NCBI GenBank assembly: GCA_001692895.1
Contig: KV748178.1
Coordinates: 1,474,536-1,538,535 of the forward strand
Direction: 5' to 3'
DNA: 64,000 bases
Source of the DNA: Cenococcum geophilum 1.58
Taxonomy: Eukaryota > Ascomycota > Dothideomycetes > Gloniales > Gloniaceae
Below the pieces are notes generated by a model. It had not been told where the DNA came from, ran no database searches, and saw only the letters and a list, made by a program, of their open reading frames with translations. This document shows, piece by piece, positions 45,194 through 59,400 of this stretch (the first letter of the stretch is position 1; each line of letters starts with the position of its first letter). A program made the position numbers and the translations under genes.

Positions 45194-48100
45194 TTATACT
45201 AAGCTCTCCCTACCTTACCTAGAAAGGCCTTAATAATATCCCACCCTAAAGAAACTTTGTCTGTAACAACGTATTAATACGCTATACTTAGACACTAAAA
45301 CAACTCTATATTACCTAGGAAGGCCTAAATAATATTCTACCTTATAAGCTAGACAGGACTAGACCTGTACCCCCAAAATTAAAACTAAAGCGTATAATAC
45401 CGACAAACCTTAGGAAGCCAATAATAGCACCTAAAGTAAGCTTATTTAAAAGAGCTGCCTTTACCTAAGAGGAACCTAAGATCTAATTGGGATTAGAAAT
45501 TAAAGACAATAATAATATTATAAACATACGCAAGCAGATTCGCGCCCTTGTAACTAGCTAGGAAGCCGATCATCTTAAAGCAAAAAATATATAAGAGACC
45601 CTATAAGAGATCCTAAAAAGCCTTATAGCCCTACAAAATAGCCTAGCTTCCCCTTCTTAAAGCCCTAGCCGACCTATTTACTTTACTAAATATAATATAC
45701 TAGGGAGTACGGATATAATAATAAAGCAATTAAAGTCCGTTAAGCTCCTTAACCCCCTACTACTATCTAACAGAATAGACCCTACTTTTAAGAATTAGAG
45801 GATTTAAGTATAAGGAAAGCTCCGTATTAACCACAACTATTTCCTTTCTAAAGAAGCTAAAATACTCTACCTCTTTAGTTAAACCACTAGGGACGCCCAA
45901 CGGCACCTTTAAGCTAAGTTTAAGGACAACTCCCCTATCTAATTTATATCTATTAATAAGATAATATAGCACCTAGCGGCTATTTATATTAACCTAAATA
46001 AAGTATAGGATGCCCGTTATAACTATAATTACCTAATAATAAAACTAAACTAACCCTTTACTAAATTCTAGACTTAATTTCTATACCTTATAGGAGAAGG
46101 CCAGGTTCCCCTTAAGAACTACTAATTAGACCTATATAATAAGCTAACAATCTAGCTATAAAAAAAGATTACTATAACCTTAGATAACCTACCAACCTAT
46201 AAAAAACTCACAGCTTATTGCTTATTATTAGACTTAGAACTAAAGCGGATTAACGCCCGCCCTAATTAGTAGAAGCAACTCCGTAATAATCGGAACTTGC
46301 TAGCTATACCTATAAAAGCTAGAGTAGGAAAACAAGTTATAACTACTCTTATACTAAAGGCGGTTATAACTATATACTAGTAAGCCTCACCTAACCAGCC
46401 ATATACTACGCCATTAACTAATATTCGCCGTAATACTCTAATTAACTCTATCTCGGCTACGTGCTTCAACTATAATAAGTAAGGTTACTTTACCTTATCC
46501 TGCCCGGAGCTAAAGGATATAGGCGATATTAAGGAGATAGAGGAAGGAGAAACGTCCGACAAGTTAGGAAAAGAAGAACCTTAGGGAAAAACTCCCCCTT
46601 AGGGTACCCTATTGATCTTAAAAAGATTAATCTTAGTTAGTTAATAGGTAGAAAGCATTTTATAGTTCTATATACAGTATCTTAAAATGGATATAGAGTT
46701 AATATAACCGCCTTTATTAACACTAGAGTAAATAGCTTCGCCTTTATAAATACTGCCTATATAAATAATATTGCCAAGTTTCTAAATATAGAAGCCATCT
46801 AACTAGAGAAGCCTATCTAGCTAAAGGGCTATAACGGCCAAGCCGGTTAGCCTATTACCCACGTCTTAAAGTTATATATTGCTTTTAACGAACAACGCTA
46901 ATACGGTATCCCCTTTTATATCCTAGACCTAGGGTCCCATAATATAATCCTTAGATAAAAATAAATATCCTATTTTAATATTTAGTTAAACGTGTAAAAA
47001 AGATAGTTTGTCTAGCCGGAGGATAAACTAAGGTTACCCTCCTTTATTAGGGAGATCCGAACCAACCATAAAACACTAGCCGTAAGGGCTAACCCTACTT
47101 ACTAGCAGGATATCCGGGCCCGTAACCTAGCCTTTACCTAAGAGGACGCCTACCACAAAGCTAGAAAGAACTCTATACTAATAAAGATACTCTCCTAAAG
47201 CGCTATATTTAAAGAGGACTTTATATATAGAAGCGGGATAGATAATAATATAGATAACGTCCAAATTATATAGATCTAACTATTATAGAAAAGAACGTAT
47301 TAATAGGATATAAGGGATAACCTCTAAAAGATATAATAGGAGCTAAAAGAAGTAATAATAACGCTAGTACCCCGGAAGTCCCTAAAGTTATATACGCCCC
47401 TATTATTAGTCAACCCCCCTACCATAGATATTACCGTAATTAGCGCTATAGCGTTCTACTTTAATATATACCGGAAGGACAATAAGGTCTTTACAACGAG
47501 CCTATATAAGATTAACTAAATTATTAATAATAGAGAGGAAAGGCTAAATAAAGAAACTAATAAGGAACTAGTTAAATACCTTCTTCTTACCATTTATATA
47601 GGCTACAAGGATACATTCTTAAAGGCGGCCTTAAATAAGTTACCCCCCTACTAAATATACAATTATAAGATTTAATTAAAGGCCAATAACTCGCTAGGCT
47701 ATAGCCCCCTTTACTATTAATTAACGGATAAGCTAAAAGTAATAAAGTAGTACTTAATTAACAACCTAGATAAAGGGTTTATTAAGCTAAGTTAAGCCCC
47801 TTTTCCTTCCCCTATCCTATTTATAAAAAAGCCTAATAGAGGCCTTCGTTTTTATATCGACTATTAAAAGCTAAACGCTATTACTTAAAAGGACCAGTAT
47901 CCTATTCCTTTAATTAATAAGACCCTTATATATCTAAGCTAGGCAAAGATCTTTACTAAACTTAATATCCGCCAAGCTTTCTACTAAATTAAAATAGACC
48001 CTACATCCGAAGATTTAATAACGTTCCGTACCTGCTATAGTTCCTATAAATATAAAGTTCTTCCTTTTAGACTAATAAACGGACCAGCTATATACCAAAG

Positions 48101-50869
48101 GTATATAAATAACGTTCTTTTTAATTACCTCGACGAATTCTACACGGTATACCTAGACGACATTTTTATATACTTAGACAACGAACTTAAGCATTAAGTT
48201 CATATTAAGAAGGTCCTAGAGAGACTACGGAACGCGGGCTTATAAGTCAATATCAAGAAATATAAGTTTAGGGTAAAACGTATAAAATACCTCGGGTTTA
48301 TCGTAACTATAGAAGGAATTAAGGTCGACCCTAAGAAGGTAGAGACAATCCGTAACTAAAAGCCCCCTTACACAGTAAAAGGAAGGACACGCCTTTCGTC
48401 TTTAATAATAGCTGCATAGAGGCCTTTGAAGAGGTAAAGGATTAGCTTATCTCTTCCCTAATCCTTTATCACTATAACTCGGACCTTAAATTAATGCTAG
48501 AAACAGACGCCTCTAATAGGGTCGTAGCGGGAATCTTATTACAGTTACATCTAGACGGCGAATGGTACCCTATAGCTTTCTTCTTAAAGATAATAGACTT
48601 AGCTAAGTATAACTATAAAGTACACAACAAAGAAATACTAGCTATTATTTAATTACTCTCCTAATAGTATATAGAGCTTAAAGGTATAAACTCCTAGATT
48701 AAAATATATACAGATTATAAAGCCCTAAAGTATTTTATAACTATAAAGCAGCTTATAGGGCAATAAGCCTAGTAGGCCAAAATACTCTCCTAATTCTTCT
48801 TTACAATTATATATCATTCTAGTAAGTAAAACTCTAAAGCTAATGCCCTAACCCGAAGAAAATAAAACGTAAAACCCTAGGATAAGCTAAAGACCTAATA
48901 TTAGACGCGCGCCCTTCTTTATCCAGAACAGCTTAACCCACAAATCCTTAAGGAGCTAGACTCCTAGTAAAACGAGCTAGCACTAATAGAGGAGTCCTTA
49001 AATAAGCCAATAAGGCTAATTAACCGCCTCCTAACTGCAAACCGCATGGCTAACGCCCTAAGGGCCCTCCGCGAATAAGCCGTAAAAGGAGACCCTAATT
49101 TTAAGACGGAGGAAGAATTGCTCCTATACTAGGAGCGGCTTATAGTCCCTAATGTTAATAATCTATAGACTAAATTAATCCGCGAAGCTTATTACTAAGT
49201 CTCTATGGTACACCCTAGCAAGAATAAGACCCGTAAAATTATTAACTGCCGCTACTACTAGCCAAAAATAGTTGTGGATATTAATTAATATATACGGAAC
49301 TATAAAGACTGCTAGAGAGCTATAATCCTATAGGATAAGACCCTAGAACTACTTAAGCCACTCCTAATACCAGAGCGCCCTTAGCAGTATATCTCTATAG
49401 ACTTCTATAAACTACCTAGGGACCGTGACGGATACAATATAGTTATAGTTATAGTTAACCGCTTTAGTAAACGCCCGTTCTTAATTCTATATTATAAAAA
49501 CATTAATGCTAAAGAGGTAGCCTAGCTATATATCTATTATATCTACCGAATCTACGGACTACTAAATACTATTATATCCGATTATAGGCCATAGTTTATA
49601 TCGGCCTTCTAAAATAAGTTTACCTGGATCCTAGGCATTAAGCTAAAGCTTTTTACGGCTTATTACCCCCAGATAGATGGTTAAATAGAGATTATAAATT
49701 AGTACCTAAACTAAAGGCTTAGGCCCTTTATTAACTATTTCTAGGATAACTAGTTTAAACTACTACCCTTAATAGACTACGCGTAAGCAACCCTACCCTA
49801 TAACTCTATAGGGTTTGCCCCAATTTAGCTAGAAATGGGATACTTACCCCATATAAGCTTTAACTAGAAAAGGCTAAAAGAACCCTAGACTATATAAGAG
49901 AAGCTATCCTATACTAAGGCCTAACAGTATACTAAACGATTAGAGGAGGCCTGGACGGTAGCCCGTAAGAACCTAGAAAAAGCTTAGAGGTTAATAGAAT
50001 AGTAGGCAAATAAACACCGTTAAGAGCCTAATTTTGCCCCTAGCGATATAGTCTAGGTTATAATAAGAAATTAGAGGACTAAATAACCCAGCTATAAGCT
50101 AGACTACTAAATAGCAGGACCATATAAGGTTCTTAAGAAGATAGGCAACTTATATAAGATAAAGCTCCCAGACTTAATTAGGGTTTACCCTATCTTCTCG
50201 CCAGATAAGTTATGGAAAGCTATAAATAACCTATTGCCTAGATAAAAAAACGAGCCTCCCTTATTAGTTTAAGTAAACGGTAATAATAAATAGGAGGTTA
50301 ATAAAATACTGGCCTGTAAGATAGTATAGGGAGTGCTAAAATACTATATCTAATAGAAAGGCTATAATTTTAACCTAACCTAGTACCCTATATAGAACTT
50401 TATAGGCTGCCCCCAAAAGCTTAAAGAATTCTATAACTAATACCCTAATGCGCCTAGACCCCTAAAGTACCTAAATAAATAAATAGAATGCTAGTATAAT
50501 AAAGATAATAAGTTATTAGAAGAATATAGGGATAAAAACGCCCTAAAGCCCTAATATAGCTATCTACCAAATTCTACTATATTCTACTATTTTCTGCCAG
50601 TACTATAAAATTTTAGATATCTAGGAACTTTGACCGCCGGTTAAAGTTATCTAATTAGTTAGATCCGTGCTAAGACTTTTAACGGCTACTCTTTCTAGCC
50701 TAGTGCTTCCACTTAGCCCATAATCGCCCTTTATACTTAGTTAGAACGGACTCGTATCCCCTTTATCTCCTCATCTTATATTTTTATAATCCTACATTTA
50801 TAAGCCTAGTACTACCCTATTTTTTCTAACTAAGCCTAAGGGCAGGCTTTCTTTTAAAGAGGGGGGTGA

Positions 50870-51079
50870 TGTAATAGCGCTATCGCACATTACCTACCAA
50901 ATTCTGCCATATTTTGCTGACCTATAATTGGCCCGCCTAAAGCTAGCGCCTTGGCGGCTTACCCTATATATTTATTTACATCGGTCCTAGCAACCCCTTT
51001 TCCTTCTCTTTAGCTTAGTATCTTCGTAATATAGCATTCTATAAGCTTTAGTTTAGAGGCATTTATATAAGCCGTAATA
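50870..51079 (+). repeat. 3' LTR, Gypsy family 2, copy A
   Basis: Same length as the 5' LTR, preceded by a G-run (polypurine tract). Confidence 0.9.
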
Positions 51080-51084
51080 GTGTT
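51080..51084. repeat. Target-site duplication GTGTT (right)
   Basis: Partner of 44979-44983. Confidence 0.85.
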
Positions 51085-51862
51085 AGTATACCGCTATATA
51101 TTATCTATCTATCTAACCCCTACTTTAAACTCCTAAAAAACCTTAATAAGGAAAAAATATAACTAGAGAAAAGACGTAAGGATTGCTAGGAGACCTATTA
51201 AAAGCCTATTAGAAGTATATTAGTAACTACCTAGGCTAATATAGGGATTTTTATATAACTTTACTTCTAAGCCTTTATACTAGTTTATAATCAATTATAA
51301 GTATTATAGGTAATTTAGTATTCTAGTATAGTTCTATAGAACCTTTTAGTATAGGATTTAACGTATAGAGTCTTAGCTTGCCGTTATCTTTAACTACTAA
51401 GATATAGTCTATAATTCTTTCTTATAATCCTTTTCTTATAATCCTCTATATTACTAATATATTGCTCCCGTATTTACCCTTAGGCTATTAGATGCGGTTA
51501 AGGTATTAATTAGTTAGTTAAAGAGACTTGTCTCTTAAGATTTAGTATATATACTTTTAAATCTAGTAGTCCTATACTATATATTTAGCGTAGCTCTACT
51601 ACCTAGCAAATAGGGATATTTCGCGATAGCAATTATAGCTATTATACGATTGTTAAGAACGTCTATAACGTTATTCTTTAATACTATAGTATTGTTTTAG
51701 GTCTAATTTAACGTCTTAATTGCCTTCCCCTAGCCGCGTAGTCAGTTTTTATAAGGAAGTAATAGTTAAATAACTTATACGCATGTTTCCTTCCTTTTAA
51801 ATAACGCTATTATAACGGAGTTATATTAGTAAGGTTACGGCTATTTACTAAAAGGGTATTAG
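51085..51862. other. Unassigned RIP-decayed spacer between the two family-2 copies
   Basis: 778 bases of AT-rich sequence with the same base skew as the elements. It is probably body sequence of the older host element. I could not fit it to gag, pol or a transposase. Confidence 0.4.
51858..51862. repeat. Target-site duplication ATTAG (left)
   Basis: Matches 58029-58033 and brackets Gypsy family 2, copy B. Confidence 0.85.
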
Positions 51863-52073
51863 TGTTACGGCTTAAATAAATGCCTCTAAACCAAAGCTTA
51901 AACGAATGCTGTATTACGAAGATACTAAGCTAAAGAGAAGGAAAAGGGGTTACTAGGACCGATGTAAACAAATATATAGGGTGAGCCGCTAAGGCGCTAG
52001 CTTTGGGTGGGCTAATTATAGGTCGGCAGAATATAGTAGAATTTGGCAGGTAACGTGCGATAGCGCCGTTATA
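51863..52073 (-). repeat. 3' LTR, Gypsy family 2, copy B
   Basis: 211 bases. To its right is a C-run (polypurine tract on the minus strand), which makes this the 3' LTR. Confidence 0.88.
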
Positions 52074-55000
52074 TCACCCCCCTCTTTAAAGAAAGCCTAC
52101 CCTTAGGCTTAGTTAGAAATAGGGTAGTACTAGGCTTATAAACTTAGGATTATAAAATATAAGATAAGGAGATAAAGGGGATAAGAGTACGTCTAGACTA
52201 AGTATAAAGGGCGATTGTAGGCTAAGTGGAAGCACTAGGCTAGAAAGAGTAGCCGCTAAAAGTCTTAGCACGGATCTAACTAATTAGATAACTTTAACCG
52301 GCGGTTAAAGTTCCTAGATATTTAATATTTTACGGTACTGGTAGAAAACGGTAGAATATAGCAGAATTTGGCAGATAGCTATATTAGGGCTTTAGGGCGT
52401 TTTTGTTCTTATATTCTTCCGGTAACTTATTATCTTTATTATACTAGCATTTTATCTATTTATCTAGGTACTTTAGGGGCCTAGGCGTATTAGGGTATTA
52501 GTTATAGAATGCTTTAAGCTTCTAGGGGTAGCCTATAAAGTTCTATATAGGGTATTAAGTTAGGTTAAAATTATAGCCCTTCTATTAAATATAGTATTTT
52601 AGCGTTCCCTATACTATCTTATAGGCTAGTATTTTGTTAACCTCCTATTTACTATCACCGTTTATTTAAACTAGTAGGGAAGGCTTATTCTTTTGTCTAG
52701 GTAATAAGTCATTTATAGCTTTCCGTAACTTATCTAGCAAGAAGATAGGGTAAACCCTAATTAAATTTGGGAGCTTTATTTTATATAAGTTGCCTATCTT
52801 CTTAAGAACCTTATATAGTCCTGCTATTTAGTAGTCCAGCTTATAGTTAGGTCGTTTAGTCTTCTAATTTCTTATTATAACCCAGACTATATTACTAGGG
52901 GTAAAATTAGGCTCTTAATGGTGTTTATTTGCCTGCTATTCTATTAACTTTTAAGCTTTTTTTAGGTTCTTATAGGCTACTATCTAGGCCTTCTCTAATC
53001 GTTTAGCGTACTGTTAGGCCTTAGTATAAAATAGCTTCTCTTATATAGTTTAGGGTTCTTCTAGCCTTTTCCAGTTAAAGCTTATATAGGGTAAGTATCC
53101 CATTTTTAGCTAAATTGGGGTAAACCCTATAGAGTTATAGGGTAAGGTTGCTTGCGCGTAGTTTATTAAGGGTAGTAGTTTAGACCAGTTATTCTAGAAA
53201 TAGTTAATAAAGGGCCTAAGCCTCTAGTCTAGGTACTAATTTATAATCTCTATCTAACCGTCTGTTTAGGGGTAATAAGCTATAGAAAGCTTTAGCTTAA
53301 TACCTAGGATTTAGGTAAACTTATTTTAGAAGGCCGATATAAACTATGGCCTATAATTAGATATAATAGTATCTAATAGTCCGTAGATTTGGTAGACGTA
53401 ATAGATATATAGCTAGGCTGCCTCTTTAGTATTAATATTCTTATAATAGGGAATTAAGAACGGGCGTTTACTAAAGCGGTTAACTATAACTATAACTATA
53501 TCATATCTGTTACGGTCCCTAGGTAGTTTATAGAAGTCTATAAAGATATACTACTAAGGGCGCTTTAGTATTAGGAGTGGCTTAAGTAGTTCTAGGGTTT
53601 TATCCTATGGGATTGTAGCTCTCTAGCAGTCTTTATAGTTCCGTATATATTAATTAATATCTATAACTATTCTCGGCCAGTAATAGCGGTAGTTAATAAT
53701 TTTATAGGTTTTATTTTTACTAGGGTGTGCTATAAAGACTTAGCAATAAGCTTCGCGGATTAGTTTAGTTTATAGATTATTAACATTAGGGACTATAAGC
53801 CGCTCCTAGTATAGGAGCAATTCTTTCTTTATTTTAAAATCGGGGTCTCCTTTTACGGCTTATTCGTGGAGGGCCCTTAAGGCGTTAGCTATGCGGTTAA
53901 TTAGCCCTATTAGCTTATCTAAAGACTCCTTTATTAATACTAGCTTATTTTACTAGGAGTCTAGCTCCTTAAGGATCTGTAGGTTAAGCTATTTTAGATA
54001 AAAAAAGGCGCGCGTCTAATATTGGGTCTTTAGCTTATCCTAGGGGCCTATATCTTATTCTCTTTAGGTTAGGGTATTAGCCTTAAAGTTTTACTTACTA
54101 GAACGATATATAATTATAAAGAAAAATTAGGAGAGTATTTCGGCCTACTAGGCCTATTATTTAGTAAGCTGCTTTATAGTTATAAAGTACTCTAGGGCTT
54201 TATAATCTATATATATCTTAATCCGGGAATTCGTACCTTTAAGCTCTACGCGTTATTAGGAGAGTAATTAAATAATAGCTAGTATTTCTTTATTATATAC
54301 TTTGTAGTTATACTTAGCCGGGTCTATTATCTTTAAGAAGAAAGCTATAGGGTACTATTCGCCGTCTAGATATAACTGTAATAGAATTCCCGCTATAACC
54401 CTATTAGAGGCGTCTATTTTTAGCATTAATTTAAGGTCCGGGTTATAGTAATAAAGAATTGGGGAAGAGATAAGCCGATCCTTTATCTCTTTAAAGGCTT
54501 CTATGCAGCTATTATTAAAGACAAAAGGTATGTCCTTCCTGGTTAGTCGTATAAGAGGTTTTGCCGTAATTCCGTAGTTATAGATAAACCGGCGGTAGAA
54601 GTTATAGAAGCTAAGAAAGGACTAGATTCCTTTTACTGTATAAGGGGGCTTCTAGTTATAGATTGCCTTTACCTTCTTAGGGTCGACCTTAATTTCTTCC
54701 ATAGTTATAATAAACCCAAGGTATTTCGTACATTTTACCTTAAACTTATATTTCTTAATATTAACTTATAAGCCCGCGTTCCATAGTCTCTCTAGGACCT
54801 TCTTAATATAAACTTAATGCTTAAGTTTATTATCTAAGTATATAAGAATATCGTCTAGGTATACTATGCAGAATTTGTTAAGGTAATTAAAAAGAACGTT
54901 ATTTATATACCTTTAGTACATAGCCGGTCCGTTTATTAGTCTAAAAGGAAAAACTTTATATTTATAGGAACTATAATGGGTATAAAACGTTGTTAAATCT

Positions 55001-57817
55001 TTAGATATAGGGTCTATCCTAATTTAGTAGAAAGCTTGGCGGATATTAAGTTTAGTAAAGATCTTTGCCTAGCTTAGATATATAAGGGTCTCGTTAATTA
55101 AAGGAATAGGATACTAGTCCTTTTAAGTAATAGCATTTAGCTTTTAATAGTTAATACAAAAACGAAGGCCTCTATTAGGCTTTTTTATAAATAGGATAGG
55201 GGAAGTAAAAGGGGCTTAACTTAGCTTAATAAACCCCTTATCTAGGTTATTAATTAAGTACTACTTTATTACTTTTAGCTTATCCGTTAATTAATAGTAG
55301 AAGGGGCTATAGCCTAGCGAGTTATTGGCTTCTAATTAAATCTTATAATTATACGTCTAGTAGGGGGGTAACTTATCTAAGGCCGCCTTTGAAAATGCAT
55401 CCTTATAGTTTATATAAATAGTAAAAAGGAGGCGTTTAACTAGTTCCTTGTCGGTTTCCTCAGCTAGCCTTTCCTCTCTATTATTAATAATTTGGTTAAT
55501 CTTATATAGGCTTATTATAAAGACCTTATTGTTCTTCCGGTATATATTAAAGTGAAACACTATAGCGCTAATTACGGCAATGTCTACGGTAGGGGGGTTA
55601 TCTAATAATAGGGGCGTATATAACTTTAGGGACTTCTAGGGTACTGGCGTTATTATTACCCCTTTTAGCTCCTATTATATTTTTTAAAGGTTATCCCTTA
55701 TATCCTATTAATACGTTCTTTTCTATACCGGTTAAATCTATATAATTTAGACGTTATCTATATTACTATTTATCCCACTTTTATATATAGAGTCCTCTTT
55801 AAATATAGCGCTTTAGGAGAGTATTTTTATTAGTACGGAGTTCTTTCTAGCTTTACGGCGGGCGTCTTCTTAGGTAAAGGCTAGGTTACGGGCCTAAACA
55901 TCCTACTAGTAGGTAGGGTTAGCCCTTATAGCTAGTGTCTTGCGGTTGGTTTAGATCTCCCTAATAAAGGAAGGCAACCTTGGTCTATCCTCTAGCTAGA
56001 TAAACTGTCTTTATTATATATTTAACCAGATATTAAAATAGGATATCTATTTTTGTCTAAGGATTATATTATAAAACCCTAGGTCTAGGATGCAAAAGGG
56101 GATGCTATATTAGCGTCGTTTGTTAAGAGCGATATATAACTTTAAGACGTGGGTAATAGGCTAACCGGCTTGGCCGTTATAGCCTTTTACCTAGATAGGC
56201 TTCTCTAGTTAAATGGCTTCTACATTTAGAAACTTGGCAATATTATTTATATAGGTAGTATTTATAAAGGCGAAGCCATTTACTCTAGTATTAATAAGGG
56301 CGGTTATATTAACTCTATATCTATTTTAAGATACTATATATAGAAACGTGAAATACTTTCTACCTATTAACTAACTAAGATTAATCTCTTTAAGATTAAT
56401 AGGGTACCCTAGGGGGGAGTCTTTCCCTAGGGTTCCTCTTTTCCCAATTTATCTAACGTTTCTCCTTCCTCTATCTCCTTAATATCGCCTATATCTTTTA
56501 GCTCTGGGTAGGATAAGGTAAAGTAACCCTACTTATTATAGTTGAAGTATATAGCCGAGGCAGGGTTAATTAGAGTATTGCGGCGAATACTAGTTAATAG
56601 TATAGTATATAACTAGTTAGGCAAGGCTCGCTAGTGCGTAGTTATAACTACCTTTAGTAAAAGAGTAGTTATAACTTATCTTCCTACTCTAGCTTCTATA
56701 GGTATAGCTAGCGAGTTCCGATTGTTATAAAGTCGCTTCTACTAATTAGGGTAGGCGTTAATTCGCTTTAGTTCTAAGTCTAATAATAGGCAACAAGCTA
56801 TAAGTTTTTTGTGGGTTAGTAGGTTATCTAAGGTTATAGCGATCTTTTCTTATAGCTGGATTATTAGCTTATTATATAGGTCTAATTAGTAGTTNTTAAG
56901 GGGNACCTNGCCTTCTNCTATAAGNTATAGGAATTAAGTNTAGAATTTANNAANGGGTTAGTTTAGTTTTATTATTAGGCGATTATAGTTATAATAGGCA
57001 TCCTGTACTTTGTTTAGGTTAATATAAATAGCCGCTAGGTACCGTATTATCTTATTAATAAATATAAATTAAATAGGGGAGTCGTCCTTAAACTTGGCTT
57101 AAAGGTGCCGTTAGGCGTCCCTAGTGGTTTAACTAAAGAGGTAGAGCATTTTGGCTTCTTCGAAAAGGAAATAGTTATAGTTAATATAGAGCTTTCCTTA
57201 TACTTAAATCCTCTAATTCTTAAAGGTAGGGTCTATCCTATTAGATAGTAGTAGGGGGTTAGGGAGCTTAACGGACTTTAATTACTTTATTATTGTATCC
57301 GTACTCCCTAGTATATTATATTTAGTAAAGTAAATAGGTTAGCTAGGGCTTTAAGAAGGGGAAGCTAGGCTATTTTATAGGGCTGTAAGGCTTTCTAGGA
57401 TCTCTTATAGGGTCTTTTATATATTTCTTACTTTAAGACAATTGGTTTCCTAGCTAGCTATAAGGGCATAAATCTGCTCGCGTATATTTATAACGTCATC
57501 GTTATCTTTAATTTCTAATCCTAATTAGATCTTAGGTTCCTCTTAGGTAGAGGCAGCTCTCTTAAATAAGCTTACTTTAGGTGCCATTGTTAGCTTCCTA
57601 AGGTTTATTAGTATTGTACGCTTTAGTTTTAATTCTGGGGGTATAGGTCTAGTCCTATTTAGCTTATAAGGTGGGATATTATCTAGGCCTTCTTAGGTAA
57701 TATAGAGTTGTTTTAGTGTCTAAGTATAGTATATTAATGCGTCGTTGCAGACGAAGTTTCTTTAGGGTGGGATATTATTAAGGCCTTCCTAGGCAAGGTA
57801 GAGAGAGCTTAGTATAA

Positions 57818-58028
57818 TGTCATGGCTTAAATAAATGCCTCTAAACCGAAGCTTAAATAAATACTATATTACGAAGATACTAAGCTAAAGAGAAGGAAAA
57901 GGGGTTGCTAGGACCAATGTAAACAAATATATAGGGTAAGCCGCTAAGGCGCTAGCTTTAGGCGGGCTAATCATAGGTCGGCAGAATATGGCAGAATTTG
58001 GTAGGTAACGTGCGATAGCGCCGTTATA
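57818..58028 (-). repeat. 5' LTR, Gypsy family 2, copy B
   Basis: 211 bases, matching 51863-52073. Confidence 0.88.
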
Positions 58029-58033
58029 ATTAG
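58029..58033. repeat. Target-site duplication ATTAG (right)
   Basis: Partner of 51858-51862. Confidence 0.85.
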
Positions 58034-59400
58034 ACGGTAAAGTATAAAGATACTTTACTTATTAAGCTTAATCCTTTTCCTTAACACCTTACTTCCTATT
58101 ATCAACCTTTATCCAATTTGGACGTATCTTTAATATATTATTAAGATTTTCTTCTTTTTTATTATTAATTTAATATGCCTTTTTGTTCTTCTGCTAACTA
58201 CTCTTTTAAGCAAATTCTATAGTGTATCCTAGCCTTACCTTTATATATAAAACCCTAACCCCTACTAACCTATAACTGGTGCTAGCCCTACCTAAATGAT
58301 TTTGCCTATACGTCTTTAAAAGACCAGAAATCTAATAATAGGATTCTAGAGGCTTATAATAAGACGCACTGCGTTAGATTTAATACCTTTAGTCCTTATA
58401 ATTAATGCATACGTACTAAAAGCGGCAGTTGCGTTAAGGTAAGCTTTTCTATCCTTAATAGATTTCCATTGCTGACTTTAATAGCCTAGGCCTAAGTGGC
58501 GACGTTCCTTTAATGTCCTTAACTACTATATCGCCCGGGCTCTCTCCCATTTAAGCGCTAATGCTAAATATTTGGGTCGTATTTAAGACTATACTATAGC
58601 CATCTACACCGCCTATAATTCTTAGCAAGCTAGCTAATAACGCCTAATATAAGAGTAAGGTTAGTATACTAAGGATAGGGTACGGGATGGGGGTAATAAG
58701 AAGAAGGTTGCCGTCTACTATAGGAAGGAGTTCGCGTATACGCGTTAAGTTTTAAAAGAGTATAATATAATGCGGTATTAGGTAGGTTACCCTTTAGGTA
58801 CCTAGCAGATAGGTAACTAATAGTTACTATAGTAAGGTCTTAGTAGTTCTAGACTATACTAGCCAGCTAATGTCTTTATTTATTCTAGGCTTAAGCGTAT
58901 CTTTATTAACTATAAGCTTACTCCCTAAGAGCTTTATTAGTATTAGTTTAGACCTAATATTAGTATTAAGCATTTAAGAGTCTTTGCTCTAGCTATACCT
59001 TATCGTCCTACCCCTATTTTTATACCTACCTATACCCCTACTAAGGGTTTTAGGTCTCATTCTTATTAGCTATCCCTTAGAGGGCCAATGGATACTAATC
59101 CTGCTCCTAAGGATAAGGTATAGTGGCTTTTTAGATTAGGTATTTAGGATTTATTCTTATATATAGTAGCAATTAAGGACCTTGATTAGGTGCTTAGGAA
59201 GGCCTTAAAAGGCTTTTAGGAAGGGCTTAGGAGCCCTAGAAATAGTATTCCTAGTATAAATTAATTAATAGGTATATAATTCTAGCAAAATGCCCTATTA
59301 ATTCTATGCTATATACGTGAAAAGGCTAAGGACTAGTTCTGCCTTAGGCTATAGCCCTAATCCTTATAGTTTCTGGAGCTTGTCTATTCCCTATCCAATT
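58034..59400. other. Unassigned RIP-decayed sequence
   Basis: AT-rich sequence with the TA-rich skew of the island. The plus strand looks coding-like over about 58.2-59.4 kb apart from TAG/TAA triplets, but I recognise no domain. It may belong to a separate repeat from the minus-strand Gypsy remains to its right. Confidence 0.35.

Larger units (their letters stand above)
44984..51079 (+). mobile_element. Gypsy chromovirus fossil, family 2, copy A
   Basis: A 6.1-kb Ty3/Gypsy element with 210-base LTRs, a polypurine tract before the 3' LTR and the duplication GTGTT. Traces in order: gag and a zinc-knuckle region (45.7-46.5 kb), protease (about 46.7 kb), reverse transcriptase (47.8-48.3 kb), RNase H (48.5-48.85 kb), integrase (49.2-49.9 kb) and chromodomain (50.3-50.45 kb). 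It is related to family 1 in pol but has different LTRs. It is broken by very many RIP-type changes. It lies inside an older LTR element. Confidence 0.9.
51863..58028 (-). mobile_element. Gypsy chromovirus fossil, family 2, copy B
   Basis: A second full-length, heavily decayed copy of family 2 (6.2 kb) in the opposite orientation to copy A. Two 211-base LTRs and the duplication ATTAG define it. Read right to left: gag (about 57.2-56.5 kb), protease (about 56.3 kb), reverse transcriptase (55.2-54.6 kb), RNase H (54.4-54.1 kb), integrase (53.8-53.0 kb) and chromodomain (about 52.6-52.5 kb). It is broken by very many RIP-type changes. Ambiguous bases lie around 56895-56955. One short fragment stays open (55560-55357). 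Confidence 0.9.

Noticed and set aside
55357-55560. Open 67-codon frame
   Set aside because: It is a surviving fragment of the family-2 copy B element, not a host gene.
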